Below the pieces are notes generated by a model. That model saw nothing but the letters and a program-made list of their open reading frames with translations. It made no database searches and was not told the origin of the DNA. Below, piece after piece: positions 13,941 to 24,739 of a stretch of DNA of 64,000 nt. The stretch's first letter is position 1. The number at the start of each line of letters is the position of its first letter. Source of the DNA: Ptychodera flava. Taxonomy: Eukaryota > Hemichordata > Enteropneusta > Ptychoderidae. Made by a program: the position numbers and the translations under genes. Where the stretch lies: the NCBI RefSeq assembly GCF_041260155.1, contig NC_091941.1:23727247-23791246 (forward strand), in the 5' to 3' direction.

Positions 13941-14343
13941 AAAATTGTGCAAAGTCGCGCCTTCATGGTGAAACATTGCCGCTCTAAAGATACCCAACGT
14001 TTTATTCAGATCAGAAGGCATCCATGACCCACTGGGTTTAATCTCCGCTCCTGCTAAACAATAGCATCTCGTTGGCGTGTACACATGGTAAAAATAATCG
14101 ATCTTTATTTCTAAGTTTCTCGAAAGAAGTTCAGCATTGTAATGAAGTGAAACTTTGATCAGAAACTTTGAAATAATCTGCCTCGTAGTCGTTTTCGGGG
14201 CAAGGATATGGTGAACAGTAGGACGCTCGTTAGCTTCATTGCTTGTCAACAAGCAGAGGGTATGCAGGATCAAAATGTCAGAAAATAAAATCTTCCGGGG
14301 ATGTTACTTTACTACATTGCAAGTTATTGATGCTATGCTCGGA

Positions 14344-14365
14344 CATAGACCCTCGAGGGTCTATG
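14344..14365. repeat. Perfect 22-bp palindrome centred on an XhoI-type CTCGAG
   Basis: Each half is CATAGACCCTC and its exact complement, with no spacer. Confidence 0.95.
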
Positions 14366-14822
14366 GCTCGGAGAAGTGTTTTAGCATTCACAGAAGGTCG
14401 ATCGACACTCTTTAGCAACAGTAAAATTGCGCACATGCACACGTCACTGATATGAAAACCTAGCTACGGGTGAGAAGTGAGCCTTCACGATAAGTGCAGG
14501 TATAATGTGATTTCAAAACAATGGAAAAAAGTCCATTGAAATTTGCGGTGTAAATTTTCTTCTGTAGTACTGTTTGATGCGGACCATCGCTGGTGCAGTC
14601 AGTCAAAAATAAAGTCGTAGTCTTACACCATGTAGCTAGACACGGATCTGGATCCATGCTTACACCGATACGTTGTACCGCTGTATAAACCACTGATGAT
14701 TTATACACATCTAGGTACGCATAATCGGGTGCCAATGTACTCCTGCATTGCACGGCCAAAACCGGTATCGATTTATCAACGCGTGACAGTCCCTCCTCCA
14801 AGCAAGAGACGTCCTTTTCCAG

Positions 14823-14844
14823 CTCCATGGGTCAACCCATGGAG
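14823..14844. repeat. Inverted repeat CTCCATGGGT-CA-ACCCATGGAG
   Basis: Ten-base perfect arms with a 2-base spacer. The stop codon that divides the open region at 13941-15030 lies in it. Confidence 0.95.
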
Positions 14845-15030
14845 GTAAGGGTCAGCCACAGTCCGTATCGTGTTGAGGATTTGAGGGTGAGCATATCAAG
14901 GTCCGCATTGCCATAATGCTGGCCAGAAAATTCATCGTCAATAATCCCCTCATTAACTGATACTGTGGGCAAACTAACTTCATTTACACTTCGCCGCGAA
15001 ATGCATAAAGGTGGCGCTTTTCGCATCTGA

Positions 15031-15980
15031 TTAACAGGCGTTAATAGGTGTCAAGTTAGCATCGGGGAAGTTGTAATGTTACATATTGAATAAGAGGCAT
15101 TTTAATTTTGTGAATCATGTTTTTAATCACATTTTTGAGTGTCAGTCTTTCAACCCATGCCATTTTAGTATTTTTTTTACTTAAATTAATTTTTATCATT
15201 AATACCAAAATTTAGGTGTTTTACACCAAATATACAACCCCTTCATCCTTCGAGTAAACTGTTGCTACCATAGTAAACTTTAGATTCTCTGCTTTTTGAA
15301 AATATATAGTATGAAAGTGTTTTCTTGTCATGTTAAATGAGAAATATTCCTTTGAATAAAACTGTGTTGGCAACATGAAGATCCACCTTAAGCTAACTTG
15401 GCCAGATGGTGACCTATGAACTTGGCAGGATAAGGGGTTCACATTGTTCTCATTGCCATATTGGACTGTGACAGTGTGCCAACAAAAAACTTCCTGCAAT
15501 TTTTACAAATGAATGAGTCCACAGTTGACCAGAACATCAAGAAAACCAATGAGAAGATCAACATGAATGTGAACACGTTGTATACCTTTGTATTGCTGAG
15601 AAAATTTGATGTTCCATTCAAAAGCGACGTAAATAACTGTTGTTTCTTGCTGTATAGTTGAACATTACATGTTTGAAGATATGGCTGATAAATTTTTAAC
15701 TTTGTCAAAATTTGTAACAAAGCAGAAAACAGTAAATTATACAGCTGTTCAAATTAATACATGTAAGTGAAAAAAATTGTAAAAAAGAGATTTACCAGAT
15801 GTCATTTGTAAGTACCGTATGCTATATAAATGGAAAAAAGACTTGCCTTGTCAATGTATTGGAATTACTTGCCCAGCACAAGGTACATCGCTAAAAATAT
15901 TCATTTTACTGTGTAAGGCAAGCCGTACGTGACCACTTTGATATTTTGGTCATTTGCAGACGAAACCTGATCGGTTGGCA
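15031..15980. other. FKBP2 upstream region
   Basis: AT-rich sequence upstream of FKBP2. GGTCATTTGCAG at 15948-15959 looks like a 3' splice site, so the coding first exon may follow a 5'UTR intron. A plus-strand frame at 15461-15661 has a peptide-like text (FLQFLQMNESTVDQNIKKT) but no recognisable family. Confidence 0.4.
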
Positions 15981-16142
15981 ATGACTTCGTTAAAAGTTTC
16001 CCTCCTGTTGTTAGTGGTGTGCGTGCTAGCGGTGTGCCATGCTGAGAAAAAAGACAAGAAACTACAGATAGGCGTTAAGAAGAGGGTAGAAAATTGCACA
16101 GTGAAGTCAAAGAAAGGAGACACATTGCACATGCACTATGAA
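15981..16142 (+). CDS. FKBP2: FKBP2 exon 1 (coding part)
   Basis: Signal peptide and the first beta strands, ending HMHYE before donor GTAAGT. This is phase 0 (54 codons). Exon 2 resumes with GKLEDGTEF. Confidence 0.97.
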
Positions 16143-19100
16143 GTAAGTGGCTTAACCAGTTGAAAGCCCTCGACACTGAGGGCGCTGTGCGTGTGATGTA
16201 TGGGAATTGATCAAACAGAACATGACTGATTTCTGGAACATTGAGTGAGATGGCATGAATTGAGACCTTTATCTGCATGCGAAATTATGTTAAATGAGAC
16301 AAAATATGCTTGCCAACTGAATTGCTGCTTTGTCACTTTTTTTTTCCTTTAGTCATATTTATTGTCAAACCATGATGATGCCAAGAAGAAATGTGTGTGT
16401 ACATTATTACATCAAAAGTTTTGATTATAAATCAATAATAGAGTTGTAATTCAAAGAACTTGTAAATAACCAGACTATCTGTTTATACTTGTATTCAATG
16501 GTTATGATTAAAAGATAGAGAATTGCTATATTTTTAAATTCTGTTCCTGGTAGCAATATGGCGTACGCTCATTTTCTACCCTTTTAATTAATACATTGTA
16601 AAAGTTGATGGTTGAAATGATATGATGGTACAATCCATCTCAACTTTAGGCATCGCAGCAGTTGTGATCGTTTTATTGTATCCACCAATGAAATACATGT
16701 GAATGTGAAAAATAGCAGTTTGCACATGCTGGCCCCGTTTTTTGCTTTGTTTGCTCCTCAACAGCTGCAGCATTCAGCTGTGAAATGTGCATATTGCAGT
16801 TTTGTACGCTGTGTGACACCACAGAGTAAAGAGATCCATGACTGAACCGATCCTTATCTCAGACGTTCAACTGGAGCAAGCTACTAATAATGTATGATTA
16901 ACACTGGAGAGTACAATGGCATGAAGATTTCCGTAATCATATGTATATGTGACTTCAACAATCTCAAGATGTGAGAATAACACACAACACACCTCCCCCA
17001 CTTTTATTCCCATCTTTGTCATGAGTCAAGCACCTTGCATGTCTAGTCAGTGCAAATGCGAAAACAATTTACGGTCATCAAGCCGTGTCTACTGAAAGAT
17101 CCATCATTAGAGGATGCTGTCTACGCTTGCACCCTATAATGATAGATCTTTCAGTCTACAGGACATACGAAATGATCATAAAAATTTGGGGATGAGGGCT
17201 TTGCCAAGACAGCATAACAGAGTGAGACCAGTCATTTTCTTAATTTCCCTTTCTTCATCAGGGCAAGCTTGAAGATGGCACAGAATTTGACAGCAGCATA
17301 CCAAGGGGGGAGCCATTTGTTTTCACGCTGGGCAGTGGGCAAGTTATCAAAGGCTGGGACCAGGGTTTAATAGGGTAAGTTTTGTACACCAGAAAGGGGA
17401 CGTTACAGCACTTCACAATTTCATTCAGTACTTTATTTAGCGAATGAGAATTTGTCAGAAATCAGTGTGGTTTCCAACGTGACAGGCATTGTTGGATGTA
17501 CACCAGTAGAAACTGGCCTGGGTTGCTTACCGTAATGTATCGCCCATGCCAATATGATGAGCCACTGACAGGTAGCTGGTAGGGGGTTCTCTTTAAGTGA
17601 CAGAAATACCATTCTACGTGTATCAGATCTTGGTTACTATTGCAGTATAAGCTGATCACATTTAGGCTGTCATTCCCGTCCAACGATAAAGAGCCCAATA
17701 ATTCTACATGCTAGAGGGCGCTACAATCTTAGCAGTGAGGTGAGACTACAAATGCATGCAGTTCACTCAGTAGTTTTTCATAACACCACAGTCAAGTCTA
17801 CAGCTCTCAACTCAAAGACTTTGGCAGGTCTTGTCAGCTTATACTTTATAGATCTGAAAGGGATTGTACATCCATTAGCTAGAACATTTGCAGTATAGTC
17901 TTCCACCCAGTGGGATTGAAACTAAAGTACTGTCAAGGATTTCCTTTTACCGGTAGATTTTAGTGTCACATAGTAGAAAGTTTGCACCAAGTTGTAATGG
18001 AAAAAAGTCTCACAAAGGGCCGTGCTTTTATCAATGTTAATCACAACATCTGTCTTTGGAGCTTAAGCTCCTGCAGACAACATATCTATCGTTCCATCTG
18101 GCTGTTTGTAGAGTTCATGGTGATCTACATTCATCGATGGAAAGCCAACAGATTTGTTTGGGCCAAATAAAATAGGAATTCAGGAATTAAGGTGAAGTCA
18201 GGCAATGGACAATGGCCGAAAGACGCCTGACAAATTTTTTTTGCAAAATTTTCAAGTAATCTAAACATGTCAGAAAATTAAACACACACGCATATGAGTT
18301 TAAAGACCTCTATATGCAGGAAAATGAATTACAACTACACATGCACAGATACTTGAACATATTTTCTTCATGAAGCAGTGCAGATCAAATAACCCAGGTT
18401 TCAATGTCAAAAGGCGCGTGGAGGATGAGTATTTTATGCCCTGTCTGTCTTCATTGATTTGTTGTTGTCTTGGTGACATCCAAGAAAAGAGACGACTTCG
18501 TTGCTAGGTGTTCTTGTGTTCATTTCTCCACATCCTCTTCTATTGCATACATTTCATGGCAACCTGTTTGTGCAGGCCTCGGTTGAGGGAATATGCAAAC
18601 TGGATGTGTTTAACAGTTTGGGGATAGGGTAGAGGCGCTGTTATTGCTGTGTTGTGCGGTAGTTGATAAGAAGGATCATATATGTGTTGTTAGGCAAATA
18701 CTTATTCTGGTCATTGCTTTCATCTCCTCTATCTGTATGTATCCATTGAAGAAGAAAAAACAGGAAAAAAGAGCTAAATTTTAATCCATTATGCTAGGAA
18801 TTTTCACCGGTAGATCTCTGTCTAAGATAAAAGTGTTTGTGTTAAACCTAGAGATAACACACAACTCTGTAGATTTGTTCAAATAAATTCAAGGCCAGTG
18901 AATGGGATTTGATTTGGCATTCTCATGATCTATTGAGATGTGGATGATTGTCATAACATCTGGGAAACATACGCCTTATCTCAAGTGTCTCGCCACCGTA
19001 CAGTGTGTATGGTTTGAGTTCTCAAAGATTTGGCTAATTTACATGAAATCTTGCTCTCACGTAAACAAGCTGCAAACGCTTGGAAAAATAAAAGCAGCAA

Positions 19101-22100
19101 CAATTTGCAACACAAACTGGATGAAATTCTCATGATAATGATGATGATAATCTCTCTGCCATGGCAATAGTAGCAGTCCTGCACTGGCTAGCTTTGAACA
19201 TGTTCACTGAAGTCATGCTACTTAGAAAACTAGGTTTTATTGCTGGACAAGACTGTCTTCTTCTCTCTTTGATGTCAATGTCTGCTGAAGTCAAAAACAC
19301 ATTTATTTGATATGGTTTACATCTTCCCCCTCTACAGTCTATGCATGAACACATATTCCATTTGATCTCAACTTTCATAATTGCCTTTTTTTTCTCCCTT
19401 CAGAATGTGTGAGGGTGAAAAAAGGAAGTTAGTTATCCCATCTGAATTAGGATATGGGGAGAGGGGAGCCCCTCCAAAAATTCCAGGTAAGGCTGTCCAC
19501 ACTGTTTTGTCACAGTACATCCAAGTGATGAACTTTGACCTTTTGTGCCCTTTGACACCATTCATGGCCAATGTTTTCTTATCTGTTATTGCCAGACGAA
19601 AAGATTTGTATCACAGTAAGTGAGACTACCCACAATTCCCCTTGATTTGTGTGTTCAGACATTATTTGCTAAAGGCTTCTTCAATTTTATCAGTTTCTGA
19701 ACGATTTGAAACTTAGAATTTAATTTAAGGATTATTGGTTAAAACTATGTTCCAAAATTATTGATCATGTTTAAAATTCAGGAGTAAATTGAATAAGAAT
19801 TCGATGTTTGAAGGTGCTAAAAATTGTACACTTGTCAAGGTAAAGTTATCAGCAACTAAGATGGTCTCATCATACCACCTGTCAGACATGTTAATTTCCT
19901 TTGTTACAAACATTCAAAAAAATCAATACCCTTTCTTTTGCCAACACAGATGCAACTTATTCCCTTAGTTTCCTTGAAAATATTGCATATGGCTGTCAAA
20001 AATCTATGTTGACAAAATCACAAAATTGCTATCTCCTCTGCAGAAAAGGGGTTGATCTTCTCATTATTCACAGTGAGAAATTAGAGAATTATGATTATCA
20101 AAACTATGGTCCCAGAATTTTCAAATATGGACCTAGCTGTTCTGTGTAAAGAAGAAATTTTCTTCAGTTCAGTAAGTGATCTCCATGTGTACGGATCATG
20201 GAGAACTGTGGGTAGCCTCACTTACTGTGCGTATGTCATATGTCATTCCCGACTTTGTTCAGAACAACACTAAAGTGCTAGAACACAGTCCAATAGGTTC
20301 TGAGACCTCACAACTACTGATGATAAACAAAAAATTTTAAAACAGTGTCACTGCATCCTATACTAGATTTTTTTGAAAATGTTGTTACTGAAAGGTAAAT
20401 GTTTATTCCTGCAAAATGTAATTTTTAGCTACTATAGACTATAGTCTATAGAAGCTATTGGGATGGGTATCTGTCCGGTGTCAGTCTGTATGTATGTATG
20501 TATGTATGTATGTATGTATGTATGTATGTATGTATGTCCGTTTGCGAGGATGTCCGTCCACTCAAATATCTTGAGAACCGTAGTATTTACAGATTTGATA
20601 TTTTTTGTGTAGATGCAAAATATGATTATGAGACTTTAAGTTTTTTAATTGTTTGATATTGTTGAAAATATGCAAATTAGCGCAGAAAAGGCATTTTTAG
20701 TAAAAAATCTTCATAACCACCTGTCAGACAGCTTTGGTATTTGGTATACAGGTCCCAAGGGATGACCCAACTTAGATTTGTTCAAATTGTGATGAAATAT
20801 GCAAATTTGTATTTTTAAGGAATTTTTTTGTCATTTTTGGTCAAAAATTTATTTCATCAAAACCGCTTGTGTAACAGCTTTGATATTTGGTATACAGGTT
20901 CATAGGAATGATCGAAATATGATATATTCAAATACAAATTTGTATTTTGGGGGCAATATTTGCCATTGTGGTCAAAAAGTACTCATCTGATAGCTTTGAT
21001 ATTTTGTATATAGGTTCCTACAGATGAAGTAAGTATGATATATTGAAATTATGATGAAAACTGAAATATTGTATTTTTGGCACAATTTTTGCCAGTTTTG
21101 GTCAAAAAATTTGTTTCTCAAAAAACTACCTATCTGATACCCTTGATATTAGGTATACAGGATCCTAGGGGTTGTCTCAGTGTGATATATTAAAATTTGA
21201 TGAAATCTTCAATTTTTGTATTTTGGAGGCAATTTTTGCCATTTTTGGTCAAAATCTTTGTTTTTCATAAGTTACTAATCTGATAGCTTTGATATTTGGT
21301 ATACAGGTTCCTAGGGTTTATCTTTAGTAATATATTGAAATTATGATGAAATCTTCAATTTTGTATTTTTGCAGCTAATTTTGCCATTTTTGATCAGGCC
21401 ATCCTGAAATGAGCTATCAAAGATATCCACCTTTGTCATCAACAAATGTGTCACAAAAAGTTATTTTCAACATAACACAGCGGAGCTCCAATGACTGTTA
21501 GGTCGCTTGCTTTTTTCAAAACTGTTGGTCATACAGCTTTAATATTTGGTATACAGATCCCTAGGATGACTTTAGTGAGATAATTTCATACATTCAGGAA
21601 ATATTTAATTTTGTATCCATGTCTGTAGTAGCTTCAGGGACATTGGCGTTATGTTTATAAAAACACAAGGAAAAGAAATGTATTTGCCTTACGAAAATAA
21701 TAGCTGCAGTGCAGAGAGCATGACATCTTGGTACATTTTTTTCATTACATGTTTTGTATAATTTCTGCCTATGCCAATTGATATGATATGACCTTTACCC
21801 CTGACCTCAAATGCATCCTGTGTGACCTCAGTTTGAATCGTGTTCAGCAGCTGTGACAAAATACATAGATGTCAGTGATTAGAATCAAGACAGATTGTCT
21901 CCTGTGTCAGAAGAGATTAGTGACTTCAAGTTGGCATCATGATGCCAAAAATTCATCAGAACTTTTGAAACGTTAGTCATGCATTCAGCCACTATGATGT
22001 GTAATGCCGTCTTTGTGGGGACCCATTTCATCACAAGTCAGTCGTTATCAAAATCTTTCCGTCACTTCCCATCAAATGCCAAGATACTCTCTACTCGGCA

Positions 22101-22233
22101 AATATGTGATAATCTATGATTCCAACAAAATATGTTTTTATCATCTTGTTTTGTGTGCTTTCTTCAACTAGGTGGCGCTACACTCATCTTTGAAGTAGAA
22201 TTACTGAAGATTGTTCGCAAGAGTGAACTCTGA
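15981..22233 (+). CDS. FKBP2: FK506-binding protein 2, ER peptidyl-prolyl cis-trans isomerase, 4 exons, complete
   Basis: Catalyses proline cis-trans isomerisation during folding in the ER lumen. Exons 15981-16142, 17262-17374, 19404-19486 and 22172-22233 join in phase to 139 aa (human 142). Residues 1-21 are a signal peptide ([21 protein letters not shown]). [12 protein letters not shown] is the FKBP2 signature just before the domain. Counterparts of the FKBP12 pocket are all present: Tyr53, Phe63, Asp64, Phe73, Val82, Ile83, Trp86, Tyr109 and Phe126. The C-terminus KSEL resembles KDEL-type retrieval signals; human has RTEL. Asn38-Cys-Thr is a potential N-glycosylation sequon. The start at 15981 is chosen because it begins the signal peptide; there is no ATG upstream in frame nearby. 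Confidence 0.97.
17086..17160 (+). ncRNA. miRNA-precursor-like hairpin in FKBP2 intron 1 (candidate)
   Basis: Arms 17086-17117 and 17129-17160 pair at 27 of 32 positions without bulges, closed by an 11-nt loop. The longest unbroken stretch is ACTGAAAGAT on the 5' arm. It lies in sense orientation about 100 nt before exon 2. No known miRNA seed is recognised; a small foldback-element remnant would look similar. Confidence 0.35.
17262..17374 (+). CDS. FKBP2: FKBP2 exon 2
   Basis: Acceptor CTTCATCAG, donor GTAAGT. Encodes [12 protein letters not shown] and [14 protein letters not shown], with the catalytic-pocket Phe, Asp, Val, Ile and Trp. Ends with GG of a split Gly codon. Confidence 0.97.
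19404..19486 (+). CDS. FKBP2: FKBP2 exon 3
   Basis: Acceptor CTTCAG, donor GTAAGG. Encodes [20 protein letters not shown] and GAPPKIP, the FKBP2 loop with the pocket Tyr109. Confidence 0.97.
20420..21636 (-). mobile_element. Pearl/HINE-like element, family E, in FKBP2 intron 3
   Basis: Read on the minus strand: the 5' end near 21634 carries AAGCTACTAC. A tandem core follows, with units of variable spacing (about 115-150 bp) marked by TATACCAAATATCAAAGCTA. Then come a GACGGACATCC segment, a (CATA)n microsatellite (20537-20487), and a terminal palindrome. The palindrome is 20 bases (20432-20451) framed by AGCT on both sides, followed by AAAAAT. TAGTAGCT at the 3' end mirrors AGCTACTA at the 5' end. 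It lies antisense to FKBP2. Confidence 0.7.
20487..20537. repeat. (TGTA)n microsatellite of family E
   Basis: About 12 uninterrupted TGTA units on the plus strand, next to TCCGTTTGCGAGGATGTCCG. This corresponds to the microsatellite block of the other element families. Confidence 0.95.
22172..22233 (+). CDS. FKBP2: FKBP2 exon 4 (terminal)
   Basis: Acceptor TTCAACTAG; completes Gly120 and encodes [19 protein letters not shown] with TGA at 22231-22233. It lies 2.7 kb after exon 3. Confidence 0.96.
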
Positions 22234-24438
22234 AGTTTGGCGTTTAAGCCTCTGCTTTGAGAATCAGTAAATCTAGAAATAAGCCCAGTGAAACTGGGAA
22301 AGCTGTACTGCAATGGACAACAACTGATATTCTGCTCTCAAACTCCTCCACATTCTATTCCCGCTGATGTCATCTTCACTCAAGGTCCATGGTGAATGCA
22401 ACGTTCTGTTTTATCTTCGGAGAAATGACACAAATCTGTGTTCACAGCAATAGTCACAGCTAACAAATCAATAGAAGAGAATAGATGTTTGGTGAGAATT
22501 TTTCCTGTGATCTCCAGTGGGATGATACCTGCGCATAAGCAATCAATTTATTAGAGCTGTGTTGTCCATTGCAGTATGGCTACAAGGGTGGGGAGGTTAG
22601 ATCAAGGATAAACTCCATCTTTTTATTTGAAATCACTGCTCATCAAAGGGTAACAGAGCCAAGTATTCTGTCAAAAGGACAAACAGGCTTCATAAAAATG
22701 AAACAGAGTGAGAGAAATCGGAGACAAAATAGTCTGTACTTTTGTTCTACAATCATTTCATATATTTGGCTATGGTCTTAATCTTACTTCACATAGGTAT
22801 TTCAGAATGAAAATGTCAGTTTCCTGACGTCATCTCATCCCCTCTTTTACAACGAAGCAGAATTTGATAAAGTAGACAGAGCTGTAATTCACACGGCACA
22901 ACACTGCTGGCACTGTGTGACTGGAAAATGAAAGAGCGGGCTTAACAGTGGATTAGCGTCAGTTGCAATTTTTGTCGGTGTAATGGGACTTTTGATAAAA
23001 TCTTCCAATCCTGTACTTTACAAGCCACTTGGCGTCAACTCTCACAATAACATTGACAGATTCTATGCACTTAATTAAATTTGGTGAGACTGTTTCATGC
23101 CAGCATCAAGGAAGTCTCTCTTTTTTTTTTGCGGCTTATCTGACAGTTCAAGCTGTGATTGACCAAATGTGTACATGTAATCTGTAAAGAAAGTGGACTG
23201 TGGTGTAATTGTTGCAATTGACAGATCAAAAAGAGCAATGTCTTTGAGCCTATTGGTCACAGGTCTGTAAATGCTTCAGCTAGTTTATCTACCAATTCAG
23301 GGTTGTTTTAGTGATGTGTGGTTCCAGAAAAAAACCCAGAATGTCCCCTACCGAGTGACTGCCATCAATCATAGCCTACATCCTGTATGTTATTGGTATT
23401 GATATATCAGCATGAATTCAATCTAACCCCCGTTTCTTTTTCAACTTTGAAACATTTGCAGTATTGGCAATCATATTCTGGCAATATCAGTTTTACCATA
23501 TCATTAACTTTTTCTCAAGAATTAATCATGGATATTGATCTTTTTACTGCAGGACAAATAAATATTTATATTTTTCCTCCCTGGTAAACCTGTGCTTGTA
23601 TGTTTGCTGTATATGTACCTGAGTATACATATGTAAGGACATGCATTCAAGTCCTTCTGAAACGATTCTCTGCTTTGGTGTTACAAAGAAACCAAATACC
23701 AATGTTTTGTGATTTACTTCGTGTTCTCAATTGAGAATAATGGAAAAGTGAATGTATGTAATCATATATTTAACTGCACTGGCAATTTACAGTTACAACT
23801 GTTTTCCAGACACGGACTTTGGGGAAGGGGGTGGAAAAGCAAGTTCAAAGGTCAAGGCAATTTCAATAATTGCCACAGGTTGGATCAATATTGACTGAAG
23901 AGTGTACCAGTATTTGCTTGAAAAAATGCTTGAAAAATGCTCTGACTGACATTTTTCTTACTAAACAGAGAGAGATTAGAGCTACACAGGAGGTGAATGA
24001 ATAATTTCTTTTGCAAACCAGCAAAATCTCTAACTAGTTATATTGCAACTTGGGTCAGATTTTACAAACTGTCCCTAATATAAATTAAAATATAGGCATT
24101 ACATATACAAGCAGTGTTGAAAGAACAAATTCTTGCATTTCCACATGCTCCCAGAACAAAAAAAATATGCATAACAAAAATACCCTAAGAGCACTAAAAT
24201 ATTTGCAATGCAAAAGTATATATTTGGCGCAATTTCAAAAAAATTTCAAATTGGCTGAAGTGGCAATTCCGATTATTTTGATTATTCTTCCTGGCCTTGC
24301 AATTGAGTCCGGAATAGATTTGGCAGTGCATTTGCTTATCAAGCAATTCATTTAAAAGGGCACTGAACAAAGCCTGTAAACTCAGAACTATTTTCTTTTC
24401 ACTGTTACAGATGGCTGCCAGTAATGAACAATATTTAA
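22234..24438. other. FKBP2 3'UTR and convergent intergenic space
   Basis: The FKBP2 stop is followed by AT-rich sequence with no recognised gene. AATAAA occurs near 23556-23561; a shorter 3'UTR is equally possible because no signal close to the stop is clear. Confidence 0.45.
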
Positions 24439-24439
24439 G

Positions 24440-24576
24440 CAATAAAGCACACCCAGCGATGGTATACCACGAGATTTTGACCAGTTCACGACATACATCA
24501 CGAGCGATAGTGAGTGCATATATGAAGTGAACTGGTCAAAATCGAGTGGTATACCGTCGCTGGGTGTGATTTATTA
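24440..24576. mobile_element. Foldback element with about 65-bp arms
   Basis: Arms of about 65 bases (24440-24504 and about 24512-24576) share CACACCCAGCG, GGTATACCAC and ATTTTGACCAGTTCAC in inverted orientation around a loop of a few bases. The arms differ at scattered positions, so it is not new. Confidence 0.8.
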
Positions 24577-24580
24577 CTGT

Positions 24581-24731
24581 TATATCATAACAGTATATTG
24601 AAATTCTGACGTGGACCGTCAAAAACGGCGCGTATGCCAGCCATGGTATATCGCCAATATACCATCATTCTTTTCGCGTCTCGACCAATCAGATCGTTGC
24701 ATTTGTGCCATCAATATACTGGTATGATATA
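24581..24731. mobile_element. MITE-like element with 21-bp TIRs
   Basis: 24581-24601 (TATATCATAACAGTATATTG plus A) matches the reverse complement of 24711-24731 at 20 of 21 positions. It contains CCAATCAGATCG and a small TGGTATAT/ATATACCA hairpin, and abuts the foldback at 24440-24576, so the two may be one element. Confidence 0.65.
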
Positions 24732-24739
24732 ATTTACAA

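Larger units (their letters stand above)
13941..15030 (-). other. Unassigned minus-strand open region, possible broken or undescribed gene
   Basis: Three minus-strand frames lie close together: 15026-14832 (64 codons), 14828-14460 (122 codons) and 14273-13938 (111 codons). The first two share one frame, divided only by a TGA at 14834-14832 that sits inside an inverted repeat. Translated text such as SLPTVSVNEGIIDDEFSGQ and PVLAVQCRSTLAPDYAYL is not low-complexity, and GC is higher than in the flanks. No family is recognised and no splice model is supported. It could be an old transposon fragment, a lineage-specific gene or chance. Confidence 0.25.

Noticed and set aside
15461..15661. Possible small plus-strand gene upstream of FKBP2
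   Set aside because: Peptide-like, but no recognisable family and no convincing splice sites; an antisense frame covers the same stretch.
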